From Plasmodiophora brassicae (lineage: Eukaryota > Endomyxa > Phytomyxea > Plasmodiophorida > Plasmodiophoridae), in assembly GCA_039704465.1 (NCBI GenBank), contig JASFAU010000002.1, forward strand, positions 930,001 through 994,000: a stretch of 64,000 nucleotides of DNA. Reading direction: 5' to 3'. A model generated the notes under the pieces. That model had not been told where the DNA came from. It saw nothing but the letters and a program-made list of their open reading frames with translations, and did not search any database. Positions 22,173 to 31,900 of the stretch are shown here, piece by piece. A program made the position numbers and the translations under genes. The stretch's first letter is position 1, and the number at the start of each line of letters is the position of its first letter.

Positions 22173-23879
22173 TCAGAACTGCTGAGTCAGCTGACTGAGT
22201 GGCAGCCCCAGATGCAGCCTGTATATGGCGTCGGCTATCAGTGGGGCGACGTTTAGATAGAGAAGCTTCGGCGACTGCGCATGCTACGTGCAAACGTGTG
22301 TTAGATCACAGATGGGCCCAGAAGCACGAGGCGCACCTCAGGCCGAGACAGCGTGTTTGTCAGGACGAGCTCCTGGACGGGCGATCCTTCCAATGTCGAA
22401 TCGATATCTTTGTTGGACAGCACACTACCGGCAAAGTCAGTTACGTACTGAATTCAACGTAACATGCTATAACCCTCTACCCACCCATGCGTGGTGCAAG
22501 CGAATATACGGTTTGCGCCATGACGCTTAATCGTCCAGGCAGCCAGCTTGAGACGGGAGCCCGTATCGGTAATGTCGTCCACGATTATGCAGTCGCAATC
22601 GCGAACGTCGCCTACCAGTGTCATGGTTTCCTGGGTCTCAGTCGTCAGGGACACGCAAGGAATCTGGTGATGCGGTCGGCCACCCACCTTCTCGTGGACC
22701 CGATGGTGCTCTTGCCCTGACACAATCATACCACGGCTGTCGGTCGGTGACACGAACGCAAGTCCAGCCTCTACGAGCCACCGTCGGAGGGCGCTTATGC
22801 AGGCCCGATTTGTATCGTACCTATCCCTTGCACGAGCAGTTCATCTCGGAAGCGGTTAACTCGCTGGAGACCAGTACCGCTGGTGCTGACAACAACGGGA
22901 CGGTGCAAATTACGACGAACGAAATGCGGGGCGAATAGCTGCCATGAAGCAATCAGCGGGCCGCCGCGACAGACCCCCCGAAGGAGATGGTGAACAAACC
23001 TCATGCACCACACTCAGGTTGTCGACTGGCGTTAATTTACTATCACCATTGTCCGTTCAGCAGGGCGAATGGCGATCCGCCCAACGACGTACCTGAAGAA
23101 GCCCTGGATCTGGCCGCTGTGGAGGTCGATCGAAACGGCACGATCGACGCCAACGGCCTCGAGCATACGAGCAACGTCGGCGGCGGCGATTGTGTCGCGG
23201 GACTGGCCTAACACGCACGCCCAACGTATCAGTCGGCTGACACAACCAAGCGTGCCCGGCGCTCGCTCACGTTTCCGATCCTGCCTCGAGTACCCAAAGT
23301 ACGGTATAACGACGGTGATGTTCTTGGCAGACGCCCGACGCATGGCAGAGACCAGCAGCTGACGGGCGCGCGTCGATCAGTTTGGCGGCGGGAGGCGCGC
23401 ACGCAGGCCTACCAGAAGTTCGACAATGTTATCGTTGATGGGCGGCCCTGTCGACTGGATGATGTAGACGTCCTTGCCTCGGACGTTCTCCTCGACGCGG
23501 ATCGAGACCTGCCAGCAACCGTTAGACCGGAGCAGGCCGAGGCGAACGCGATCGCTCAGCACCTCGCCGTCTGTGAACCGCGTCACCGTCAGACCGCCCA
23601 GCGGCACCCTCAGCATATCAGCGACGTCTTTCGCCAGCGCCTGGCTCGCTGAACCGCTAAACAGTCGCAGCCTGCCCGCCGAGAGCATCAGCTCGTGCCG
23701 CCCGTTGGGCGCCTGGCCACGTACCGATCCCGGTCCACATCCAGGTCGGTGGGCGCTTCGGCCAGCGCCGCCCTCGACCGGCGTCCTGCCCATGGCGACG
23801 CCGCCAGCGACCAGCAGCCGGCGGCGGCGGCGGCAACCCCGGCGGTCGCCCCCAGGCGCCGCCACGCACGGCTCCACAT
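22173..23879 (-). CDS. PRPP-synthetase homologue with N-terminal presequence; possible non-catalytic form
   Basis: The start is ATG 23877-23879: [20 protein letters not shown], then [16 protein letters not shown], which looks like a mitochondrial presequence or membrane anchor. A 53-nt intron (23672-23724, gtacgt donor) joins it to [20 protein letters not shown]. Further exons give [42 protein letters not shown] and PVDNL. The PRPP loop region is [16 protein letters not shown], and the C-terminus is [11 protein letters not shown]...[18 protein letters not shown]. Where enzymes have SPDAGG, the frame reads [13 protein letters not shown], without the Asp. That and an extra loop before LVGDV recall PRPP-synthetase-associated proteins. 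Exon limits at 22.75-23.0 kb are the least certain. Confidence 0.8.
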
Positions 23880-23958
23880 GACGACACTGTCGGCCGCCGC
23901 CGCCCCCTGTCGCACCGCCGAATCGCACGCGGGGCAGCGGGCGCCAACGCTCGCTTCA

Positions 23959-24919
23959 TTAGAAATAGACAATCAGGAAGACGAGGATGACCAGGATGAT
24001 AAATAGGATGATGATGGCGATGAGCTTGCCGCAATCTGGGCGTGGGACGACCGACATCCATCAGAAACGCGGGTCGGCGGTGGCAGGCGCGTACAACGGG
24101 GACCTACTGGACGACCCGAGCAGCTTGTCCAGCTTCCTCATGACGACCTCCATGCGGTCCGCCGTCTCGTCCAGCTCCTGGTTCAGCTCGCCGAGCAGGT
24201 TGTTCTGCGCCTCCAGCTCCTCGTGGACCTGGTCGCCCATGACGCCCAGCCGCTGCAGCGACCGCAGCATGTCGTCCAGATGCACGTCCTGCTCCTGCTC
24301 CAGCATCTGTGCGCTACCTCGTTAGCCGCAAGGCCACCCGTACGGGACGCGTCGTCGGGCGCCGACCTGCTGCGCCTCCGGGACGGTCCTGTCCGGTGAG
24401 GGATCCAGTTCGACGGTGACATCGTCGTCCCTGGCCGCGTTCCTGGCCGTCGTCCGCCGCCCAACGCTGTGGTTCCTGACCGTGTCGCGAACGTCCCGCA
24501 CGACGGCCTTGGCGTCGTTCACGAACTTCTTCCTGGTGAACAGCTCCTGGTCGTCGATGTGCGGGAACTTGGATCGCTCCCGTTCGACCGTGTCGATCGT
24601 GCTGGACAGACGCGCCAGCAACGCCTCGATGGTCTTGACACGCGCCTTCACGGCGCGCTTGGCCCGGTTGATCTCGGCGTCGCTGGGCGCATCGTGGCGC
24701 TCGACGACGGCGGACCACTGGTCCCGGTCACCGATCAGCAAACGGATCGCGTTCTGGGCCTCACTGCAGCACAGGACGGGGGGGCAATCAGACGACACAT
24801 GCTCGGCGAGGCGATGCGAATGCTCGACAGGTTTACGCTCGGAATGCGGGGAACGGGTCCAGGTTGGTGACGGACGGGCGCGGCGAGTGATCCAGGTCAT
24901 GGTATTCGACGTCGGCCAT
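23959..24919 (-). CDS. Syntaxin-6/SYP61-type Qc-SNARE
   Basis: The start is ATG 24917-24919 (MADVEYHDLDHSPRPSV, then DPFPAFR). An intron leads to the N-terminal three-helix domain: EAQNAIRLLIGDRDQW, ARVKTIEALLARLSSTIDTV, then ELFTRKKFVNDAKAVVRDV. A 60-nt phase-0 intron precedes the SNARE motif, DDMLRSLQRLGVMGDQVHEE, then LEAQNNLLGELNQELDETA with the central Gln, and VVMRKLDKLLGSS. A last intron of about 75 nt brings the anchor CGKLIAIIILFIILVILVFL, with stop at 23959. It should act in trans-Golgi/endosome fusion. It lies 79 bp upstream of the PRPP-synthetase homologue on the same strand. Confidence 0.9.
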
Positions 24920-25548
24920 GCTGGGGTACGCTCCCGCCGCCCGTACCAGGATGCCCTACGTACACTAGTGGCCGATTGACAACTCCAGCCCGGCCGGGGG
25001 TTGCGCGCCCACTCACCGCCCCCTGGAAGCAACACGCCTGGCAATTGCTGGGCGCCCGCCGCATTCGACCAGGCCTGCCACCTCCTCCCTGGCATGCGAG
25101 AACCATCGCACTCACTGACGTATATGAGGACGGTGACGTCGTCGGCAGCGACGACGACTCGGACGAGGGTACCGCAGGCGGGTCGAGGTCGCCCTCTCCA
25201 TGTCTCGACGTAGACGACCCGTCGTCGTTTGCTGCTGCTGCTGCTTGTCAACGGGATCCTGATTCGGGGCGTGACGAGGAGGATTGACGAGGAACCGATG
25301 CGATCATGTTAGATGGGGGAACCCTGAGCAGCCGTTTACGCTCGGGACGAGACGATAGCCGGGGACGGTAATACATTCCTGCTGCACACCTGACTCCAGC
25401 GAAGCGCGGGTCCTTCCACCAAACATGTTCGTCTGCTCATCGTTGGCAAGAGGAGGTGTCCGATTGAGGGGCGGTGTCAATGGAAGCGCTTCAGTTTTAG
25501 AAAACGACAATTGAAATCGCCGGACGGCCATCAGACGATTCGTGTGGC
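24920..25548. other. Intergenic region, no confident gene
   Basis: There is a plus-strand acidic frame (about 25125-25287: DGDVVGSDDDSDEG and SPSPCLDVDDPSSF) with no ATG at its head. The rest shows no coding bias. The acidic stretch might be an exon of an unrecognised gene, but the opposite strand is equally open. Confidence 0.4.
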
Positions 25549-26262
25549 TCAGGCGCGTTCCTCGCCCTTGGCCTTGGCGGCAGACGAGCGCGTGCTTCGC
25601 GTGGTGGACTTCAGCGTTTCCGGGTCGACCTCGTCCATGGCAATGTCGTCTTCGGGGCGCTCCTCGTCGTCCTCCTCGTCGTCCTCGTCCTCGTCGTCGT
25701 CTTCCTCAGCGTCATCCTCCTCGGCGTCAAAGTCCTTGTCTTCCTCATCGTCCTCCTCCATCAGCTCGGCGCTCTCCTCGCCAATCTTCTCGAGGTCGGA
25801 CTTGAGCGACTGGATCGGGCCAGTCTCTTCCTCCTCGTCGATTTCGACGGCGTCGATCGACTCGGAGCTGAAGCGCTCCCACTCCTCCTTGGTGAAGTTC
25901 GACGGCCGCGCGTGATCATCCATGCGCAGCAGGAGAATGTTGCCATAGACGACCGACTTGCTGAACGGCACCTGAAGCTTGTGCGTGTTCTGGGCCCAGT
26001 CGTCATCGCGCACCTTGGAACACATGATCACGACATTGATCTGCGGCCACTGCCCGACGAACGTCGGGTTGCCGTTCAGCAGCGTGGCCGCCGCGTTCAC
26101 CTTCGGGGTCGTGTCCACGGACACCTGCTCGACGGCCCCGTCCGGCTTCAGCAGCACGGCCGTCACCGTCGGTCCCTCCATGCTCATCACCGATGCGATC
26201 GTCGACGCGTTCAGCTCCGTCCCCGTCATCGACATCGACTTGGCCACGTCCGACGACGACAT
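25549..26262 (-). CDS. Acidic-tailed protein of unknown function (DUF5880/DUF3846-like core)
   Basis: Intronless, 237 residues from ATG 26260-26262. The core about 33-130 has TVTAVLLKPDGAVEQVSVD, then GNPTFVGQWPQINVVIM, PFSKSVVYGNILLLRMD and SNFTKEEWERF. The pattern PDG...V, a short glycine-linked strand pair, and YGN(I/A)(L/I)..R.D recalls the small domain called DUF3846/DUF5880. I recall that name rather than having searched it. The C-terminal third is almost all Asp/Glu (residues about 160-215) and ends in a basic RSTRSSAAKAKG tail, so it may bind basic proteins or nucleic-acid-binding partners in the nucleus. A shorter relative is at 48045-48437. Confidence 0.75.
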   Translation of the reverse strand: MSSSDVAKSMSMTGTELNASTIASVMSMEGPTVTAVLLKPDGAVEQVSVDTTPKVNAAATLLNGNPTFVGQWPQINVVIMCSKVRDDDWAQNTHKLQVPFSKSVVYGNILLLRMDDHARPSNFTKEEWERFSSESIDAVEIDEEEETGPIQSLKSDLEKIGEESAELMEEDDEEDKDFDAEEDDAEEDDDEDEDDEEDDEERPEDDIAMDEVDPETLKSTTRSTRSSAAKAKGEERA

Positions 26263-26537
26263 CCTTCGACAGCCCCCCGCACAACGACGAATGACGGCAC
26301 GCCGTACTCCGCAGCGCCACCAAACGCCGTGACACTGACACTGCGCTGTCGCTGCCGGCGGCGGCTGCCCCCACCCACGGCCCCCACCACCAATCGGACA
26401 CCCATTTTTGGAAGCGCCACTCAGCTGATGCCAACTGTGAAGAACGTGGCCCCTCCTTCGAACGCATTGCTACCTATCGGGCTGCCGATAACCTGGGGCC
26501 AGTGGCCGCAGACCCGTCGAGCCACATGTGCAGGGGT

Positions 26538-27458
26538 TTAGTGCTGGGACTGCGCCCTAACGTACAGGATTGATGATGTCGGGTGGGGCGGCGCCTTGCC
26601 CGATAGCTCGGCGGCGGCAGTGAAGTGCTCGTGGAGCAGGGTGGTTAGGCGCCGGCGACGTGTGGCGTCGCCCAGGTGCACCTTGCCGAGCATGACGAAC
26701 CGGTTCCGATGGCGGTCCTTGACGATGCGCCCGAAGCGCAGCCTGGCGTTCAGCCGGGCCAGTAGTCGGCGATGGGCCGGCTTCGTATGGGGGCCCTCGT
26801 TACCGACGGAGGTGACGACAACGATCGCTCTGGCGTCGAATCCGATGTTCGTGGTCAGCGTCCGCCCTCGTTTGACCTGGGTGCGGCGCCGGCTCCTGTC
26901 GACGTCGACGACGACGTTGTTCGAAAACCCGCCGTTTACGACAACGTCGACGACCTCGTCGAACGTGCCGTCGTCATGGACGCGGACGAGCGCCAGACTG
27001 TCTGCCACGATCAGGGCCGCCATAGCGTTCGCTAGCCCCATGTCCAGGTACCGTCGCAGGGTGTCAAACGACGCCACCACACAATGCACCGTCTTCGATG
27101 TGACGTACCGCGCCGACGCCACGTCAGTGATGCAGGAGATGGGCAGGTCGTAGTAGTAGCGGATCTCGTGAGATTCCAGTTCGACGGCGTAATGGCCCAG
27201 GTCGAGGGCGACGTTGGCGCGCGCCACGAACGCGCACGCGTCCGCGACCTGGTCGCGTTCGACGGCGTAGAAGTTCGTGACGATGAACTTGATGGAGTCG
27301 AACGTCGGGCTGGGACGGGCCACCAGCACGGCCCCGTTGGCGAAGTTGACGCGCAGGCCTTGCGCCTGGTCCTCGAACGTGCAGTCGGCGCTGGCGCTTG
27401 CCTGGCACGATTCGCGGATCAGCTCGAGGACGGCACGCACCATGCCATACGACGCCAT
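26538..27458 (-). CDS. YbjN-like domain protein
   Basis: Intronless, 306 residues from ATG 27456-27458. The N-terminal half has LRVNFANGAVLVARPSP, FYAVERDQVADACAFVARAN, then LGHYAVELESHEIRYYYDLP and FDTLRRYLDMGLANAM. This is the YbjN/T3SS-chaperone-like pattern of a wing strand pair, a helix holding (A/N)RAN, then LG.(F/Y)....G.I.Y. The C-terminal half is basic and Val-rich with no recognised family. In bacteria such domains are adaptors or chaperones; the role here is unknown. A second gene with the same pattern lies at 28188-28670. Confidence 0.7.
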   Translation of the reverse strand: MASYGMVRAVLELIRESCQASASADCTFEDQAQGLRVNFANGAVLVARPSPTFDSIKFIVTNFYAVERDQVADACAFVARANVALDLGHYAVELESHEIRYYYDLPISCITDVASARYVTSKTVHCVVASFDTLRRYLDMGLANAMAALIVADSLALVRVHDDGTFDEVVDVVVNGGFSNNVVVDVDRSRRRTQVKRGRTLTTNIGFDARAIVVVTSVGNEGPHTKPAHRRLLARLNARLRFGRIVKDRHRNRFVMLGKVHLGDATRRRRLTTLLHEHFTAAAELSGKAPPHPTSSILYVRAQSQH

Positions 27459-27521
27459 CGGCGACGGTCGATGACGACGGGACGGGGTGGGGCGGGGGCG
27501 TTGCGGCGGTGCTGGGGCGAT

Positions 27522-28109
27522 CTAGAGCGCTGGCACAACGTGGTGGACCTGGGGGAGGGTTATGAATCGACCACGAGGTGCAGCGGGATCCCGTTTCGAG
27601 GTCGTACGAATAAATGTGATGTGACACCTGGGGTTGGGCACGCTGGGTCGATCAGGAACATCGATGGGCGATGACGCTCGCCCGAATGAGTCAACATGGA
27701 ACAAGCGGTATGCGATGTTTGGCATTGAAGCAACCACCGCCGAACCGGTTCAGTAGATCGCACGAACGTATCGCCACAGCACGTCTGCTCCTCTGCTCCA
27801 GTGACTATGTGTATGGACTGTACCTCCTCCCCCATGCTACGCGAGTGGGCCACGTTCTGCAACTCGGCATCCCCCAGGCGGCTCTGGATGGACAAGCAGG
27901 GGAGAGGTACGCGGACAGCGCTTGCCTCAAGGCGAACAACGTCTCCCGGGGTGGCCGAGCGTACTCAACGGCCGCCCTTGGCAACGGCTCTGTCCCCCGT
28001 CACCGGCGAGGTGGTGTATTCGGAAGCTGAAACAAGTGTCTGACCGGACGCGTTGAATCACGCGAGCCGCATCGCAGAATGCCGCGCTCAACGGCGCGCC
28101 CAATCGCAT
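27522..28109 (-). CDS. Possible spliced gene with mitochondrial-type N-terminus, structure unresolved
   Basis: Minus-strand blocks show high third-position G/C. From ATG about 28109 there is MRLGAPLSAAFCDAARVIQR, presequence-like. At 28030-27975 there is SEYTTSPVTGDRAVAKGG after a tttcag acceptor. At 27890-27825 there is IQSRLGDAELQNVAHSRSMG followed by a gtacag donor. A possible end lies at 27522. I could not join all blocks with one consistent set of introns, and the plus strand is also open in part. Treat this as a probable gene of unknown product. Confidence 0.3.
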
Positions 28110-28187
28110 TGACGAGACTAGGGGCTGTCGACGACCATATAGGAGCAGCTTACGTAACTCTATCCGGGGCCGAATCTGACACGTGAT

Positions 28188-28670
28188 ATGCAGGACGTCG
28201 GCGCGTTGGACGCGTTAGTAGCGGCGGTCACCGATTACAGCAGCAGATGCAAAGGGAGCGCAGTAAAAGTGCTCCAAGCCTGCCCGACGGGATCCCAGGT
28301 CCATTTCGAATGGACGCCGCCCAATTCGCCGCCTCGAGACGTCTACGTGCGCCTGCTTACTGTACATGGGCAGAGCAATGCGTTGACGATCCGGGCCCAG
28401 GCCAGGTATCAGGTCCCGCACGACCGCCTGACCACCACGGCCATCCTGATGAACATCCTCAACCAGAACTGCGATTGCGGATCGTTCCGGGTCAACATGT
28501 CAACGGGTCACATCTCGTACGTCGTGTCCGCGTTCCACAACGGGACGAACACGGCGGACATGACGTCGCGGTTCATGAAGTGGGTCGTTGCCGCGTGTCG
28601 ACCTGTCGTCACCCGCGTTCTGACCGCAACCCTCGCAGGGAAATCGACCTTCGACTCGATACGTTCCTGA
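28188..28670 (+). CDS. Small YbjN-like domain protein
   Basis: Intronless, 160 residues, ATG 28188. It reads MQDVGALDALVAAVTDYSSR, RDVYVRLLTVHGQSNALTIR, then LTTTAILMNILNQNCDCGSF, RVNMSTGHISYVVSAFH and a C-terminal helix. The N.L.......FRVN...G.ISY pattern is the YbjN-like core, as in the 306-residue gene 730 bp upstream on the other strand. The two may be distant paralogues, with low sequence identity outside the motif. No signal peptide or membrane helix. Function unknown. Confidence 0.65.
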   Translation: MQDVGALDALVAAVTDYSSRCKGSAVKVLQACPTGSQVHFEWTPPNSPPRDVYVRLLTVHGQSNALTIRAQARYQVPHDRLTTTAILMNILNQNCDCGSFRVNMSTGHISYVVSAFHNGTNTADMTSRFMKWVVAACRPVVTRVLTATLAGKSTFDSIRS

Positions 28671-28957
28671 ACATATGCCTGCTCAACGCGTGACGTGCAC
28701 ACGCCCATTAAACGGATGGAGAATCTGTGCCAACGAGTGGCGAGAAGCGCACGAGTGCACCTAAACACCGGCAGGCAGCCAGACTGGAATGCAATGGCGT
28801 TTTAACTGTATTGTTTCTCCGGTTCGTCTCCCGCGTCAATGTCCAACGTCTTCTGCGACGCCTGCTTGTCGAACGTCGTCGGCGTCAACGCTGGGCGAAC
28901 AGGTTTCTGCAGCGGCGATTTTAATGTGAACGCGCCGTCCTGAACGTCCAGGTCCCG
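28671..28957. other. Intergenic region between YbjN-like gene and myosin
   Basis: The two genes converge here. No coding bias, repeat or RNA gene was recognised. Confidence 0.4.
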
Positions 28958-31900
28958 TCAATTGCAGTGCAGTAGTGTGGACGAGGGAGCAATGACACAG
29001 ACCTTAACGGTACCGGTTCTGTTGAGGACGAGTGGAGGTGGCACAATGCGCTGTCGTGCGGTGGACACGACTGGAGCGACCCGTGTGGGGGATCGGATGG
29101 TGCTGGCGTTTAGGTGGACAGTTGGGGTCCCGATTGGCGGCGGCTTCAGCAACTGATTCGTCACGTCGATGTCCACCTTGGAGACCCGGTGGATCGTCTG
29201 GCGACCATGCAGGACGGACTCGATGACTTGATCGCTGGGGCATTCGACCTTGGCGGGCTCCAGCACGGATCTGTGCAGCGTCTCCAGCATGTTCGGGGGC
29301 GCTGGCGTCGACCGTATCCAGAACTCGAAATAGTTCTCGAAATCGGACGGCGGCGGGAAACACTGCAGGCACAGGGCGACGAGCTGCCAGCCGAGACGAA
29401 TGCTCTCGCTCGATGGGTTCCAGTTCAGCTGCTTGACCAGCTGGCACAGGATCTCGACCCGGAGCTTGGGCGAGTGAATGCCGGCGGCCACAATGTCCCG
29501 TGCAAGGATCACCGATTTCGTCGTGTTCTGCCGGTCGCCCATGAAGCACATGATGCTCTTGAAGCACGTCTTCGCCATCTTCTCCAGATGCGAGCCAAGG
29601 TCTCGGGTCAGGGCGCTGTGGATCGGCTGGTTGGAGTAGGCCATGAACCCATCGGCGAGCGCCTGCTTCTGCGTACTGAACACCTTGGCGGACGCCCACT
29701 CCATCGGCGACTTCAGGCCCGGGTAGTTGCCCAGGTTGAACATGTCGGCCGTCGAGTACCGGAAGAAGTGGTCCTTGATCGCGGCGGTGACCTCGAGGAT
29801 CCGCTTGCGATCCTTCTGGGCGACCGCCGTCTTCAACTGCAGCTGCATGAGCTTCTCGGGCGTGTTCGACACGGCGGATCGCAGGTAGACGATGTCGGGC
29901 GAGTTGTAGTTCAGGCTGGTGGCCAGTTCGAGCAGTTTGACAATTTCTTCACGATCCAGGCGAATCATCTGCTCGCGTGCCGTCCGTTCACAGTGCAGGA
30001 GGCCACGACCGATTGCCAGCCCCTTGGCAACCTCCGGGTTCCGGTCCAGGTTCTCGATCGCATCGCACAACGGGATGGCCTGCTCGAATTTCCTCGGATC
30101 CATCTGCCAACCACATGTCAGGCGTCGAAACGAGCAGGGCAAGGCTTCAGCGCCAACCTGACTGACAGCCGCACGAAGCGCGGCTTTGGCGGTGACGATC
30201 TTGTGAAGGTGGACTTTGGCACTGTTAACGACGTCGCTGAGACGGTCGTCGACATTGCTGCCGATTTGCTGCAGGCAGAACTCGATCGCCTCGGCATCGC
30301 AGTTCTCAATCGCCTGCACGATCTTAGCCTCGTACTTGACGGTGGATGCCCACGTCGTCAGTTGACGTCGGCAAGCGGCGATCTCGGAGTTCGGGAACCC
30401 AGTGCATTCCAGGAGGGCGGCTTCGACAGCCGACCATGACGGTTCGTCGTTGACTTGGAGGGCGGTGGCCATGGCTTTCCGCAGTGGAACGATTGCCTTG
30501 GCCTCAGCGACAATTGCTGATAGCGACGGCGTTCGCATTCGGCACGAAGACGCGTCTCCAAGAGCAGATTCCAATTGATCGTAATCGATAACGCTTCCTT
30601 CACCGGTGTAACCGCCTGATTCGATAGCAGCCTTGAGCGCCTTCTCGATCGCACGTTCAGCACGAAGTTCATCGCGAGTCTGTGTCGCCGCGACAAACTC
30701 GTCGTCCGTGTCAACGCCCAACGTCGCGGCTTTGTCCAGCGCCTCGTCGAGCGAGTCGACATTGTTCGTTGCCAGCCCTTCGCGAAGCAAATCGAAGCAC
30801 TGCTTCTTGAGCAGGATGTTCCCCATGGCAGATCGCACCCGGTCCACCAGGTCTGAAAGGGCAACTCAACAGGACGATGCAGGGCACAGGTACCTACTAT
30901 TCCACGTACCTGATTTGTAACCGATCTTTTCGGCCCAGTTCAGCACGGTCTGGAACTCGTCTGCGTTGTCCTCGGTGCACTCCAGCTTGAGCACGTCCTC
31001 GATCTGAGCCCGCAGCTTGCGACGTTCGGCCATCTGCGAGCGAACCTTGCGAGCTTCCTGCAATTCGGCGAACTCGAATTTGACATCGGCGGCATCGTCC
31101 AGCGCGGCAGACAGTGCTTCTTCGTCGTCGTCCGCGATCGCTTTGCGTATGGCGCCAACCTTCTCCTTGAACACGCGGAGCGTCCGCTGCGCAAGGACTC
31201 GACGGACGTGGCTCTGGATCCTGACGACAAGCTTCGCGATACAAGCATTCCTCTTGCTCTCCATAGCCTTATGGGCCACGGTCCGGTACAAGACCTGCAG
31301 GCGAACATTCAGAAACCTTGACGTCCTAGAGCGACCCGATGCCCCTACTTGGGTCTTGCCGATTCGGATTGCAGACGGGTCGACGCCCAGCTGTTCGACG
31401 AGCATCCGCGCCAGTTCAGCAGCGGGCCGATTCGAGAACCGGGCCAGGCTTCTGGGGTCGTCAGCAGCACACCGATATCGGGCGCAGAACTGTTCATGCT
31501 TGTAACGATAGGGGAACCCCTGTCACATATCATCGTTAGGTTCTGCCGCCGCGCATCACGATGGCACCGGCTGTACCGATTTACGAATCTGCAGAGCCTC
31601 GAAAACACCAGCTTTGAAACGTCAGTTCAGGAGAGGTCATATCGTTGACGAGGGATCGCTTACAATATCGAAGTTGCTCGAACACCATCGTGCCGTCAAA
31701 GACGCCCTTGCTCTTGGTGGTGTTCGGTTTGATGCATCGAACGTAATGTGGTGATGTCGACTCCAGCTTTGTAATGAGCGCGGACAGCTGCTTCTGGAAT
31801 TGCCCACCGAGAGTGGCCTTGCGATTCTTGGTCATCTCCTCACCTGATGGGAAGAGCCCGCGCAGGAACGCGCTCTGTGATGCATCGAGAAGCATGACAA

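Noticed and set aside
29114..30439. 441-residue plus-strand frame
   Set aside because: It is the complement of the myosin tail, whose minus-strand frame is 629 codons and contains MyTH4. No plus-strand domain.
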